NCBI GenBank assembly: GCA_026874595.1
Contig: CM049309.1
Coordinates: 72,584,426 to 72,648,425, forward strand
Origin: Sipunculus nudus
Lineage: Eukaryota; Annelida; Sipuncula; Golfingiida; Sipunculidae
Length of the DNA: 64,000 nt
Direction of reading: 5' to 3'
Made by a program: the position numbers and the translations under genes. The notes beneath the pieces are model-generated. The model made no database searches, was not told the DNA's origin, and saw only the letters and a list, made by a program, of their open reading frames with translations. Positions 1-12,169 of this stretch are shown one piece after another. Positions within the stretch are counted from its first letter, which is position 1. Every line of letters starts with the position of its first letter.

Positions 1-2555
1 AAGTAAAAGTTTTTAACACAAAATTAGTAGATGGTCATGTAATAATATTTGATATTTACTCTGACCTTTTAGATGTTCAACATATGATCAAATTGTAGGC
101 TAGACCGACCTATTCTGCAGCAAACTTTGTAATGTTTAACACTCTGTCCATTTAAAAATATATCTGCCCTGTTTCCGGCACAATTATGATATTTTCCTAG
201 CCCTAGGACAATACACTACTTAATTCAACCCAGAAATACATATCATGTGTGATTGGTTTTAGCGTTATTAACTTGTTTTCATTGGGAGCTCCAGATGGCA
301 GCACTGCGCTGATCAATTCATAGAATTTTAACATCATTTACTGGCCGTTTCCCTGTTGCACTTATACTCACTCTAAATTTACAAAACATCTCCAGGCACG
401 CCGCTACGTCAATGTAACCTGTAAACTACAGCTGTTTAATCAAAGATAAAAATATGAAACTTATACAAGAGCAGTGTCAATAATAACATGGACGGCAATT
501 ACAGCATTACCAGGAATATACAGTTGGGGAGCACACTAGGGCTATTTACTCTTTCATAGGTTTGTGAATTGTCACAGTGAACAGAATGATTGTTGACTGG
601 AAAATAATAAAAAATGCAAGGCTTATTTGATGTGGTATCACGTTTCAAGTGGATGATAAAATCTAATTGTTAAGTCCTATTGCCTCATTGTAACCAGACT
701 AGGAAGTGGACTACCAAACACCACTAAAATATTCAGACAAGGACGGAACAGACCTTGGGACCAGTACCAAATTGTAAACTGGGGAAAATCTGGTATAAAA
801 CTATGCTAGGACTGTGTGTAGTTTTAATGTATCTGAACATAAAGCATAAAACATCAATTGGGAATCTAAAATTTAACAAATCTGGCATTACACTGTCTGT
901 GGGACTGTCGAATAGTATTCTAGTGGGGGATTCTTAAACAGGATTTAGATTAACAGTTTTATTAAACACACTGGTACAGCATTTCAACCTTTCTCTCTCA
1001 GTGTTTCAAGCTGCATGAAACCCACTCCCTTTTTCGGCAAGCCTTTTCTTTTTTGTCTTGTGTATGTAAAAAACTTTCTTCTATGCTTGAAAGCTCAAGC
1101 CTGCTTACAGATCATTTGTCTTTAATACAATTTGTTTTGCAGACAGGTTGTAAGGGTTGCTTGTAAAATAATAGTACTGTCTCTACTACAAGATAGGTGG
1201 ACCTAAGAATGATAACTATTGTGTTTATTGTGTTCCATGTGATAATATGTTATTAGAAATATTTAAGTTATGGTCACCCCATGGCACTATTCAGTGTGTC
1301 ATATCTTTTCTTACCATAAAGTGGAGCAGTTAAATTGGTCAATAATTAACCTTGTACACAAAACTGTTGTGCAGAAGAATTTGTAATGTAAATAAATTTT
1401 AAATGTTTGTGTTTTGAATTGACTGATTGCAATTAAGAAACCACAGCGGGCTTTGGAATGCACAAAACAAACCAGTTTATTTATAAGCTGCACTTAGTAG
1501 TGGTTACAGATATTAGAAAAAAAAGGTTTGCATAAACAACTTAAATTCATTAATAAAAGTCAATGCAGTTTTCTATCTAAGCCCCACAAAAATGTCTTTT
1601 TAAGTTAGCTGAAAGTTTATAAATTTACACCCTCTGGAGGTCTCAACTTTCAACACCCCAAGTTAGGCACATCCCCAACCTTTGCCTCTGAGCTTCAAGC
1701 TCAGATTTGTGTCACGATAACCTCTCCCCCTGTATGCTATCAGATGTACAGTGACCTCTTTTTAACTTGAACAAGTCCAGTAATCTATCCAACCTTTAGT
1801 TAAATAATATCCAAGGAAAACCTGCCTGTGTTGAACCTCTAATGTGAAAATATTTAGTCTGTCCCATCAATTTGGCACAACAAAGGGCTTACTGTGTATG
1901 TTATCAAGATTACAATAACAACAAAAAAGCCAAAGCATTTAACACATTCAAAATTTCCTCAATTAAATATGAATTGTTGGTATTATTATTCCTTCATGGA
2001 ACCATACTTTGGCATTCTTAACCATGCCTGGCATGATACAAAAAAATTAAAACTGACACTAAATCATAACCCACCTTACTCTGTAGATTAATCCCAGGTA
2101 TCATTCACATCGTAGGTCATAAAAAAGGGAAGTATAGCTGCACTGGGAACTGTTATGTGTTTGCATGGGCACTTTATTAATATTAAATAAACACTTTATT
2201 TTTGTTTGTTCTGTAATTACAACTAACAATGTAGAATGTGTTATTAATATAACTGCATGGCACTTACAGCTATAAATAATACAGCTGATTAATTAAAGTA
2301 CCTATAGCATAGACCAGAGGTCTAAAATTTGTTGAAAGAATGACTCATTGCATTTTGACATAAATACTTAGTTACAATGTTTATCATTATTTCAGCATTT
2401 TTATTTTGAAAGTATTGTACATAACTTTTCTAAGATTTTACAATTTTTAGGTTTGTTGTTTAATGGTTGTGTGATGCTGAAGTTTTATTTTCTGTAAAAA
2501 AAAAGTTCAGATGGTCATTGGACATACCAAGACCTCACTTTAGCTTTCATTTCAG
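1..2555. other. No recognisable gene; probable intron of the upstream gene
   Basis: AT-rich sequence in which I see no convincing coding exon, RNA gene or transposon on either strand. Open frames here are short, biased toward AT-rich codons and lack matched splice sites. Because a terminal exon of a + strand gene lies downstream at 4712, this stretch is probably intron of that gene. Confidence 0.4.
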
Positions 2556-2573
2556 GAAAAGAAACAGTATCAG
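2556..2573 (+). CDS. Candidate 18-nt microexon of the upstream gene
   Basis: An 18-nt segment sits between a pyrimidine-rich acceptor (tttcatttcag) and a donor (CAG|gtactg). Read with one leading and two trailing bases it gives K-R-N-S-I plus a split codon, which joins in phase to the exon at 4712, since that exon needs exactly two preceding bases. RNSI resembles a basophilic kinase site and would match the Ser/Arg-rich protein that follows. Such a short segment can match splice consensus by chance, so this is inference from phase and splice sites only. Confidence 0.3.
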
Positions 2574-2742
2574 GTACTGAAAGACGGTCGTGCTTAGAAA
2601 TTTGACTTAATTGTCTAAATATTTATGGGATTATAATTTTGAATTATTTTGTCATCATTGTAAAGTCCAAGATTTTGGTTATTACATTAGCCCAATATAC
2701 CGAGAGTATGGGATTGAGTGATACTGGAACTTAAGGAAAAAG

Positions 2743-3330
2743 CAGACTGTGCTGTTGTTGCCATCAGATTAATGAAAATTGTTCAGTCTGTGCTGTTGTT
2801 GCCATCAGATTAATTAAAATTGTTCAGTCTGTGCTGTTGTTGCCATCAGATTAATAAAAATTGTTCAGTCTGTGCTGTTGTTGCCATCAGATTAATGAAA
2901 ATTGTTCAGTCTGTGCTGTTGTTGCCATCAGATTAATGAAAATTGTTCAGTCTGTGCTATTGTTGCCATCGGATTAATGAAAATTGGTTAGTCTGTGCTG
3001 TTGTTGCCATCAGATTAATGAAAATTGTTCAGTCTGTGCTGTTGTTGCAATCAGATTAATAAAAATTATTCAGTCTGTGCTGTTGTTGCCATCAGATTAA
3101 TGAAAATTATTCAGTCTGTGCTGTTGTTGCCATCAGATTAATGAAAGTTGTTCAGTCTGTGCTGTTGTTGCCATTAGATTTATGTAAACTGTTCAGTCTA
3201 GGTTGATGTTGCCATAAAATTGTAGAAGAATTTTCAGCTTGTGTTGTTGTTGCCATCATATTGTAGAGAACCTTTATGTGTGTTATGTGTCGCTACCATA
3301 CTGTAAAAAAGAACTTTCAGTCGGTTGATA
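2743..3330. repeat. 41-bp minisatellite, about 11 good and 3 decayed copies
   Basis: The unit begins cagtctgtgctgttgttgcc and is 41 bp long. About 11 near-identical copies run from 2743 to about 3193, followed by progressively degenerate copies to about 3330. It lies in the presumed intron before the terminal exon at 4712. Copies differ by scattered point changes, so recent homogenisation is strongest on the left. Confidence 0.9.
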
Positions 3331-3760
3331 TTTTTTCAACATCAGACTACCCAGGACCTTTTAATCTGTGGTTTTGTCATCACATTCTAGAGAACCTTGC
3401 TTGATTAATTTTTTTTTCAAAGAGACTTGATTATACCATATTGCAGTAATTATTTTGCAGTGCTATTTTGCATTCATTTGATTGCATTAAATTAAGCTTA
3501 GCTGGTAACTCCAGAACATGTTGTATTTGTCGTTGCTGCATGGTGCTCAGTATACTGCAACAGGGAAATCTTTATTTGATGTGCTATGTTAAATCTTAAC
3601 AGTTTAAAACAGTTATGTTTACATGTTACAGACTGCAGGGTCATTGAGAAACAGTTCTGTGTGTAAATATTGCTACAAGGTTAGGAATTTTACTTTGATA
3701 ATATTTTTGCCTGCTATGGTGATGGACTTGTCACTTTCAGGAAGTGAAAACTATCCCGGT

Positions 3761-3856
3761 CATCTGACAGCATCATCAGTCTGTCATCTGACAGCATCAT
3801 TAGCCTGTCATGTGACAGCATCATCAGCCTGTCATCTGACTGTATCACAATCATCT
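3761..3856. repeat. 24-bp minisatellite, about 4 copies
   Basis: The unit is catctgacagcatcatcagcctgt with point variants. One frame reads as an 8-residue repeat (HLTASSAC-like), but no splice sites or conserved context support translation. Confidence 0.7.
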
Positions 3857-4711
3857 GCTGGGAGACTATATAGCATGTCACCCATATGACCTCATCATAT
3901 ATGATCTGTTGGAGACTACTGCAACATGTTAGTGTTTTGATTCCAACATATCCATCTGTGAAGAGGTTGTAGATTTTCCTTGCTTTTGGCATTGTTATCA
4001 AATACAAAAGTTACCCAGCATGCTAACCATCTGTCAACATGATACAGATCTACAGGGAAGCATGCACTGCAGTACATGATAAGCCTTCTGACCACAGCAT
4101 CACCTGCTTGCCTTAAGAGGTCATAGTTCATTGTATTATGTACTTGGTCATGTGACTGTAACTACATAGTATCTTTGAATCTGAACCAGCTGCTTGTATT
4201 AGATATTTGCAAACCAAAAATTTATTTCAGAGTCTACAGGCATTGTGGAAATCATAGAAAGCCTGGAAAATGAATATCCTCTTTTCCAGTCAGGGAAAGG
4301 TCAGGGAATTCGGGAAAAATGCTTCAGAATAGCAAAAAATCAGGGAACTTTAATGGCCCTCAAGAGAAAGTGGTCAGTTTGACATACATGCACTTTGTCA
4401 GAAAGTTTGTCATATGTCCAAACAGGGCAAAGAGTGGATGATTTGATATCATAGCTCCCAGAAATGGTCAAAATAATTATCCTTGAATTATCAAAATTCT
4501 TTAGGGCACATCAGGAAATGAGTATTCATGTAATGTTTTTAGCCTTGTAACTACTAGATGCAAATATATTTTCTGTTGTCATCATTCATTAGGTTTCAGA
4601 AATATAAGCTGCATGTTTATCACAGATAATTATGTTTCAGGGAATTGTAATTATGTTATAAAACTGTCCAGTGTAAATTTCATTACAACTGTGATATAAT
4701 TGATTTTATAG
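3857..4711. other. Presumed intron; short dispersed repeat near 4260-4350
   Basis: No exon is supported. At 4260-4350 there is a 'gtcagggaaaggtcaggg' type sequence of the kind found dispersed in animal genomes. An acceptor-like site before 4232 opens a 47-codon frame in this repeat, but it has no donor and is out of phase with the next exon, so I did not call it. Confidence 0.4.
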
Positions 4712-4925
4712 GTTTCAAGAAGACAGCTCCAATCCACTCAACCTGCTTCCTAGTCGACGAAGTTCCCGGTACATGAGTCGTCAGAAGAGCCACAGTTGGG
4801 ACAGTGATTATTGTGACCTGTCTGCGGAGCCACAGCTCCTTATTAAAGACAGACACCGAACAAAACGAATACAGACTTCCCTTGAACAGCTGCAAAAAAA
4901 TCAGGATGATTTATTTCAATTATAG
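4712..4925 (+). CDS. Terminal coding exon of an unidentified Ser/Arg-rich protein
   Basis: An acceptor (gattttatag) is followed by one base that completes a split codon, then 70 codons and a TAG stop at 4923-4925. The frame has even codon use and a protein-like composition. A basic, serine-rich stretch (PSRRSSRYMSRQKSHSW) is followed by an acidic/aromatic patch (DSDYCDL), then a charged tail rich in Lys, Arg and Gln that ends DDLFQL and is predicted helical. SRRSS and RQKSHSW look like basophilic kinase or 14-3-3-type sites. I do not recognise the family. The exon is the 3' end of a + strand gene whose other exons lie mostly outside the window, possibly joined through the microexon at 2556. 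The real-exon call is fairly firm; the function is unknown. Confidence 0.7.
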
Positions 4926-4949
4926 CAGGAAATTAACCATAAAGTAATT

Positions 4950-4955
4950 AATAAA
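4950..4955 (+). terminator. Polyadenylation signal AATAAA
   Basis: A canonical AATAAA lies 25 nt after the stop of the exon at 4712-4925 and is followed by a T-rich stretch. It would give a very short 3' UTR, and a more distal signal could be used instead. Confidence 0.4.
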
Positions 4956-5947
4956 TAATTTTTTTAAATGATTTTAGTTATCACTGATTAGGCAAGTTAA
5001 TAGTTATTTATTCATACTCTGCATCGTATACTCATGGCTGTATCAGCAAATGTTATTCTGTATTAATATTTATGTAATTAACCATCAAGATCTGACTTTA
5101 TAAAAACATGAGCATGGGCCAACGAGTGCAGCGATCAATGTGATCAGTAGAAATAATTATATTAAAGGTATTAGGTATCTGACAATTCCAGCATATTATA
5201 CTGGAGATTCATCGGTGGCACCATGTTAAACCATTGTGCCATGCAAAAGGCTGCTGAAAATAATACACATATTTTGTAAGAAAACGATAATCCGTTTTCT
5301 TTGTTTTAAACATATGCTGGTGACTTGTCATTAACATGATATTGCCCATCACATAATCATTTCTGTTATTATTGAAGTAAGACAAGTTAGTAAAACAGAC
5401 TAAAAGTACATGTATTTTCAATGCCTGGGAGACATTTTATTAAATATTAATTACATATATATATAATATCATTGGCTGACGTTACAGTGTTGTGCAGCCA
5501 CTACAGATAATTCTCATACATTCCTACTGCTAACTTTAAGAAAATCCATTTTTCATATTAAAGAATTCAAAGGTTGTTATCCTTACTGAACTTACTGGAG
5601 ACATTCAATTATATACAAAACTAACAGGAGACCTGTCAATTCTTACAGCTGCCCATTAGAAAACATGTCATGACCTCACAAATTCTTGCCATTATGCTGG
5701 GATTTGTGATGCTTTTGAGCTGTGGGTTTTAAAATATTATATCTGTTACCAGATTATCGTCCATATCACATTATGATCCAGGTACTTTTTACTTCCCGAA
5801 CTGTACCAATGATACCAGTTTATAATATATCTACACTGTGTCATGATTATTGAACTACAATGTTAATTTAAATATCAATCATGTTCACCTAGTAATAGTT
5901 AAAAGTGTTGTATTTTGTATTCTGGTTATTGTTTCAGTTCATGCATT
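4956..5947. other. Intergenic or 3' UTR, nothing recognised
   Basis: AT-rich DNA with no exon, RNA or repeat structure I can support, apart from a short (TA)n run near 5456-5466. Confidence 0.4.
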
Positions 5948-6118
5948 TACATTGAAATCTCGCCAACACGACTACCCTTGTGACCAGCAAAATTGGTTAT
6001 GTTAGCTGGGTGGTCGTGTTGGTGGCAGGTTTTTAATGACAATTTTTATTAGTCCTGCACCAAAACAAGGGGTCATAGTCGTGATAGTAAGGTGGTCGTA
6101 AGGCGAGATTTCACTGTA
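5948..6118. mobile_element. 171-bp MITE with ~27-bp terminal inverted repeats and TA target duplication
   Basis: The ends read TA-CATTGAAATCTCGCC and GGCGAGATTTCACTG-TA. The inverted repeats continue inward with the complementary pair CGACTACC / GGTGGTCG. Flanking TA dinucleotides fit a Tc1/mariner-type non-autonomous element. The left half is itself a hairpin (ccaacacgactaccc near 5963 against gggtggtcgtgttgg near 6008), so the single strand could fold into a compound structure. There is no coding content. Confidence 0.8.
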
Positions 6119-6758
6119 GTTCTAGAAGTAATGCTATAGTAAGCGAGATTCTTTATTGAGCATGGAGTGGCCTTCCCACTATCACTTGAACGTTCAAGCA
6201 CAGCCTTTGGTTGGTTAAGGATGAAAGTGCACTTGAATATTTCCTATTTCTGATCCGTTATATGACGTACTTCTTGATTAAGTTTCATGGCAAATACCAC
6301 CGCCCACTTCCCAGAACGCTAAAATGGGCTGTCAATGTTGAACATGCAATGATGAATCAGGCCAAAAGTGTAAATATTTTGTATTTCACTCAAGCTCTTA
6401 ATATCCTGAGACTTTGGTATGCATTTATGTATATAATATACGTCACCTCTCCACTATGCCAAAGCACATGCGACCATGACAATCATTTTAATTAGGCCAT
6501 GCGTTATGGATGGGACCCTCATGATGCATTAAAGAGTCGTCCATGCCTTGAAGAGTATCAGTAGGCCCAGAATATAAATGCAGTTGAGCCTGTGTTTACA
6601 TTTACTTGAATACTTTGTATATGTTTTCTTTTTTCTGAAATTTTGGACCAGGGTACCCGGGTTAAATGATTCTTGTCATTAGAATGTTTTACTTCAGAAT
6701 TCCAACTGCAGGCATTACCACCCAAGTACTTCGAATGAGATGCCCCGTCATTCAGTTG
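6119..6758. other. Nothing recognised
   Basis: Short open frames only, without splice sites or familiar protein motifs. Confidence 0.4.
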
Positions 6759-6765
6759 CTCTCTC

Positions 6766-6802
<37 letters not shown>
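6759..6802. repeat. (CT)n microsatellite
   Basis: A 44-nt CT run interrupted once by 'ca'. Confidence 0.95.
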
Positions 6803-6805
<3 letters not shown>

Positions 6806-7639
6806 ATGATGCTATGATACTGTACATAAACCCATACCATCACACCTATCTAACCATACATACATACAGATACACACATGCATTTTGGATGAAAGGATCT
6901 CATGCCCATGCATTTCATAATCAAGTTTGGTTAAAGGTCGAGGGGTGGGCCAGCATTTCATTATGTGCATCATTTATATTCACGCACAGGTGTACAATGA
7001 ATACACCTGATATCAAGTGACGTCACCGAGTGGGGAGCAGTAGGCGACCCACCCTCTGTACCACCGTCGTGTTGTGTCATGATATGAACGTTATTATTAT
7101 ATAACAATGTGATCTGTGATGTACGTAGCCCAGGAGCAGTGTATACATCGCTCGGTAGACGCGTTATTTTGAACGGTGTGAATAGGCCCAAGGTACTCCG
7201 CTTTGTAGATCGTTATACATATCGTGAAAATGGACTGTTGTAAAATATGATGAATGATCGATGATTAAACGTGTTAAGCACATTAATTATGTTTTTTACT
7301 GTATTTGTTTAATCTCAATTTTATTGAAATAAGAAGTTGGCGCTTTTTAATGAAATCTTAAATTTTGCACCGTGATGATGAAAATAATGGCTCCATCACA
7401 TCAACCCATCGCCCTAACAAATAATCGATTATAATCGGGGAAATGCTTATGTTCAATAAAAGGTCCTAAACTCTGGCTTGGAAGACTCAGATTTAAAAAA
7501 AAATTAAACATAAAACCACCATCACCCAGATCGGATCACTCCTGGCACTACCCTTCGTTTCATCATTATCACCGAGGCCATTAGGAAATCCTGTAGGCTT
7601 GCCTATAATAGGACCATACTGCATAAACCTCTTTAGAAG
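6803..7639. other. Intergenic; one perfect CRE palindrome
   Basis: No gene is seen. A full TGACGTCA (cAMP-response element) lies at 7018-7025 in a locally CpG-containing patch. No first exon could be tied to it. Confidence 0.35.
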
Positions 7640-7998
7640 ATGATCCGGGCGGGGGGGGGGGGGGGAGACCCTGCCCTCTCCCCCCCCCCCCCCTTTTCTT
7701 CAGCCGAAGCAACCTTTTAATAAGGGTTTCAGACCAATTTTGTGGCCTGTAACCCCCCCCCCCCCCCCCCCCTTTCCGGATCTTGGGACCATTTCTGGTT
7801 TTGTCATTATTCCTTCCTGGTTGGAACCATCATTTTCTTGAATCCTAGACCCGCCTCTGCTCTTAATGATCAATTAAAATTAGGCATGCCATCTCTTCCA
7901 TGTTATAGCATCTACTTTTATCAGCTAATTTCTTTGAAACCTGATGCTTTATTTAATACGAGTCGGTATATACATCAAACCCCCCCCCCCCCCCACCA
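7640..7998. repeat. Cluster of poly-G and poly-C homopolymer runs
   Basis: A G run of about 16 (near 7650) is followed by C runs of about 12-20 near 7680, 7752 and 7980; the last continues into a short (CAC)n tract. Such runs are unstable and poorly sequenced, so their exact lengths may be assembly-dependent. Confidence 0.9.
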
Positions 7999-8039
7999 CC
8001 ACCACCACCACCATCCGTCTTTGCTTGTAATATTTATTT

Positions 8040-10160
8040 AAAACTTGTCAGCCGTTAGCATAAGCATTGATAAAAATAATAGCGCTCTGTTCGTCCGGCT
8101 GTCCGTTAGCAGGGCACAAATCGTAAGCGTAAGGGATTGGATCATGAAACTGTACATTATCATATATTACAAAAGATCACCTTTGATAACTGAAATGAGA
8201 TAAATGTGGCCAATATTCTTACAGAGCGTGTATGAGCACCCCAGAAATAATATAAAATACATACAAATGATATCTCAATCAAGGCTACGTCAATTGATAT
8301 TGAAATCAGATTTCCATCTCATGGATAGCCGTTTCTTGTATGGAAGACTTGTGGCGCCATTTATGATCTTTCTGAGTTAGGGCCCTCATCACTCTTACTT
8401 GAGAAAAAGTATGAGTTAATAACTAAAAAAAAATAAATAATCAGCGGATTTCCTTTATATATTAGTGCATATGCATGCATGATATGAATCATAAGATGAA
8501 ACCTATTTTCCAAATTGGGTCATTACGATCAAGATTGGCGTAAATCTTGAATAATTTCATATTTGGTGAAAACCTGATAAAACATATTTCTCAAGAATGG
8601 ATAAATTAGTGGTTATAAAAATCAGTATGATGCAGGTTCAAGCATTTTAAAATCTCAAATTTGAAAACTGGTTACCTTTTATCCAGTGTCAGTGGCCGCA
8701 ATTAAGGATACTTATAAACCTAATAATTTTTAAAGTACTGCATAATTTCCCTCAAATTTGTTTCAACAAGTTCTTGGAGAAGGTAACCTTGAACTTTAAG
8801 GTCAATTCAGTGGAAATTTAGATTATTTGTAGACTGCATATGATTGAAGTACTGGCCTAACTTTATATGTCACAGATCCCATCTTTCAGAATTAGTTACC
8901 ATGGGGAAGAAACTTGTAGACTTTTAGTTCACAAGATCCCGCTGACATCCGCATCCCATGAAACATCAGGTATCGGGTCATGTGTGAAAAAAAGCTAGGC
9001 AAAGCTGTTCTTTTGTTTCTACCGTGGGCCCATCGGGAAACGTCCCGGCGTTAAAGCAAATGCACACTTGGTTTTCTTATGAACAATAATGACATGTTTG
9101 TTCCAGGAAACTTTCCCATGGAAATGTGTGAAGTGTTAGAACAGTCAGAATCGTTAATTGCTCTATGTAAACATTTCGTTCACCCATGCATGCATGGCTG
9201 GAAATACTATACATTCAGTTATACCAAAATATATTCATGCGAACGATGTGATCTTCTAGAGCAGGATAATAAATGTTTTGGGCTAATGAAATAGCCTTAC
9301 ATAGAGGAACTCTACAAGATATCAGTTCTTCATAATATTTATCAAACAGGTGAATCATTTATTTTAGGACTGAAAGTTAAGTAGGAAATTCTTTATTGCA
9401 TTAAACACTATTGGTTAGTTATAATTGAAAATCACACAACACATGATATATCTCAAGAAATACTCAAGTGGATTGGTCTGAAAATTAGGAAGCATGAGGA
9501 TGTTGGATAGCCATACCTTGTGTCGGAGACTGGTGACGCCACCTATAATCCTTTTCTTGTTTTTCTGCCCCATCACTGACACATGACAATAGTGTGACAA
9601 TATAATTAAAAAAATTATGGACGGATTTCTTACATATTGTGCAGATGAATAGATATGGACCCTAGAAAAATGCCTTTTAAAATTCAGGTCAAGACCTTTA
9701 TTATATGTGCGACCTTAACCTTGAATAAGGCCATATTTGGTGACAATTCCATAAAATATTAGATTTCTCAAGAACAGGTTGATGGATTGTGCTGAAAATC
9801 CGGATAAATAAATATCGTGGATGGGGAGTTCTCGGATTCGAAAACCGATGACCATGACTTGACCTTCCAGATCATATCAGGCAAAATCGCAGGATTATTA
9901 TAAAACTCATAAATTCTGAAGTACTGTATATTTTTTCTCAATTTGGTACACCAATTGTTTCAACCAAGTTGTCGGAGTGGGAAGACTTGTGACCCTGACC
10001 TTGATCTTTAAGGTCAGATCTGCGGAAATATAGGACTTTTGTCAAACTAATAACCTTGAATGTGATACAGCATTTTTAACCATATTCTTTGACGACTTCA
10101 AAGACTGTTCACGTTGACCCCGATGTTCAAGGTCAAATATGCAGAAATGTAGGAATTTTA
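8040..10160. repeat. Dispersed tandem-core repeat element, at least two unit copies
   Basis: It opens with 'gttcgtccggctgtccgttagcagg' wording that resembles the start of the large element at 57131. Units near 8560-8890 and 9740-10150 align with each other (…tactgcataatttccctcaa… / …tactgtatattttttctcaa…), including a shared 'aaccttgaactttaaggtca' block. GTGGCGCC-type cores occur at 8351-8360 and 9532-9543. No coding sequence is seen. The edges are approximate. Confidence 0.6.
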
Positions 10161-10800
10161 TCTCAGCTGACTATAAGTCGTCTGAGCTATAGTCGTGGTC
10201 CATTGTCCGTCGTCTCGACTCTCCGTCGTGCCGTACTGCCGTCCTGTCCGTAAGACAGGCACATTTCGACACCGTTGGACCTATACGAATCCGACATTCG
10301 GCATACAGTTAGATGTCCCTATATGTTATCCTACCAAACCCGAAACTGGGTTTCTGTGACTTCGTTTCTTTGAGAAATTAAGGAAAATTTTTTTTTTAAT
10401 TAAAAACTTATTTTCACACTTCAGGACAGCCTAGTGTCAAAACCACTCATCTGTTTTCTTCAATTTTATCATAAATATTCCCGTTTATAGTGTCTATGTA
10501 CATGCCAGAAATAACGTCAGTATTACGTAATTTGTAAAAGAAAAAGTTATGGGCCAAAACATAATGTACTTGGTAAAAATTTGAGGAAAGACATTTAATC
10601 ACTTTCCATCATAAATGTTAAAGCTAGGGGCTTGTTTTCAGGAATATAACTTTAATTAATCAAAATCAATTCTTTAACCAAATTTAGATCAGAATGTTGT
10701 AATTTTTTAAAGATCATAACATAAATATAAAATTGGAAGCTTAAATTTTGCTCAATATTGACAATGGCACGATTTTAGCGAACCTGTGAGCTAATGCGAT
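10161..10800. repeat. Start of a further copy of the same repeat family
   Basis: It begins with ctcagctgactataagtcgt then ctgagctatagtcg, a hairpin-forming start matching the one at 57131, followed by several 'gtccgtcg' words. The rest is AT-rich and degenerate. Confidence 0.5.
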
Positions 10801-11155
10801 GATGGGGCGTCTTCCGTACTTTAACCCATACTATCTCGAAAACGACAGAAGCTAGCATCGCGAAATTTTATGCAAAACAGTAGCCATCTGAAAAACTCTT
10901 AATTTTTGGCTAACTGCATTTTCTTAGATTTTATAGAGAAAAAGCTAAAAAATCTCCGAAACAGTCTAAATTTTTCAATATTTCACAGAAATATTCTCTT
11001 ATACCATCTCTTAAGTTTGTTCGAATGGTTCAAGTTCGGTGAATTTAGGCCGAGGAAGTTTAACTTAGTCATTTGTCCAAAAAAACATACTTAAATTACA
11101 ATCTCAGAAACGGCCGGAGCTGTCATCACCAATTTTATGCCATTGTTGGTCTTAT
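10801..11155. repeat. Direct repeat R1, paired with 12170-12565
   Basis: This shares long stretches with the downstream copy: 'cttagattttatag…aaaaag', 'cacagaaatattc/tacagaaatgttc', 'tcaagtttgttc.aatggtt', 'ttagtcatttg.ccaaa' and 'tctcagaaa…ggagctnncatcacc'. The two copies lie in the same orientation about 1.4 kb apart and bracket a more GC-rich segment. Confidence 0.6.
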
Positions 11156-12110
11156 TACGCTCTTTACACAGCGCTTTACCTGTAGGCATACTACCTATAT
11201 CATAAGCGCTGTTTGTTTTGATCTCGTATCCTGAATCCCTACACTAGAGGGGAGCACTGTAGTTTGGTCTAATCAGATGAGACCCTGTGCTAGAAGACAC
11301 GACCTCTATGGTTGGCTGATATGGTCACAAGATTAATAAATAGCATATATAAATGCTGTTGGCAAATTTTTTTTAAGTGTTGAAGAGGCCATTGTGTATG
11401 AGCTAGACCACAAACTTATTCCATAAATAGTTGTGGTCCTCTTTACTTTGTGTAAATAATTGCAATGCCCGATAAGCGACACACAACTGATGCGACAAAG
11501 TGTCTACATAACTATAAGGCCGTGTTGCAAGCAAGACGGTTCACCAGCAAAGCGCGGAATACAGGGAGCAACTGTTTTTACATCTGTCTTGAGCGACAGC
11601 TCGTCGCCCCGGCAACCGTTAATTGAACAGGAAACAGTCTGTACGTGGCACATGCTCAGAGAGAAAGGCCCGACACGTGGTTTGCACTGGTCCTTGAATG
11701 TGCACATAGGATGCCCGGCCGATGAGCTGTTATTAATTCAAACGAAATGTAACAACATTGGCTCCGTGCACACATCGCTGGCTGGTTTCCGTTTTTCTGC
11801 CAAACGGATGAATGGCTACGCTAACATAGTCTTCATGTCATAATCGAATCGGTCGATCATGCGAGAACTCAGAGGGAGCAATTAAAATTCGACTATATAA
11901 GAGTAAACTCTTGAGTGCACTTAAAGCGCACTTGAAGCGCAGCTATGGGCGGAGCCATGATGCCTGTCGAGTGTTTGTTAACTAGCATTTGGTTGGCTGC
12001 CAGACAACGACACACCACCTGGTGTCTAAGTGTATCATAAACGGTCAAAACAGGCAGCGGGAAAATCGCGAGCTTATGGTCACATGAGTCATATATGAAA
12101 TTAATGTATT
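11156..12110. other. CpG-containing segment with a TATA-like box; possible promoter
   Basis: Base composition changes to more GC- and CpG-rich than its surroundings. TATATAA lies at 11894-11900. About 60 nt downstream a good Kozak start (gagccATGATG at 11957) opens a 30-codon frame ending at TAA. A weak donor (ACCTG|gtgtct) within it would leave phase 2. Another ATG-started frame of about 54 codons starts at 11464. I recognise neither product. A promoter is possible; a gene is not demonstrated. Confidence 0.25.
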
Positions 12111-12122
12111 GGTGGCGCCACC
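12111..12122. other. GGTGGCGCCACC palindrome
   Basis: A perfect copy of the palindromic core found in the tandem repeats at 35 kb and 57-60 kb, here single, at the edge of direct repeat R2. Confidence 0.6.
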
Positions 12123-12169
12123 TGCATTGGCCTTTTTTTTTGTACGGGGGTCATCAGTCATCTGTACAT

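Noticed and set aside
2743-3330. Regular repeats considered as a CRISPR array
   Set aside because: The units are contiguous 41-bp copies with no unique spacers, in an animal genome.
4232-4380. 47-codon open frame after an acceptor-like site
   Set aside because: No donor, out of phase with the next exon, and part of a dispersed 'gtcaggga' repeat.
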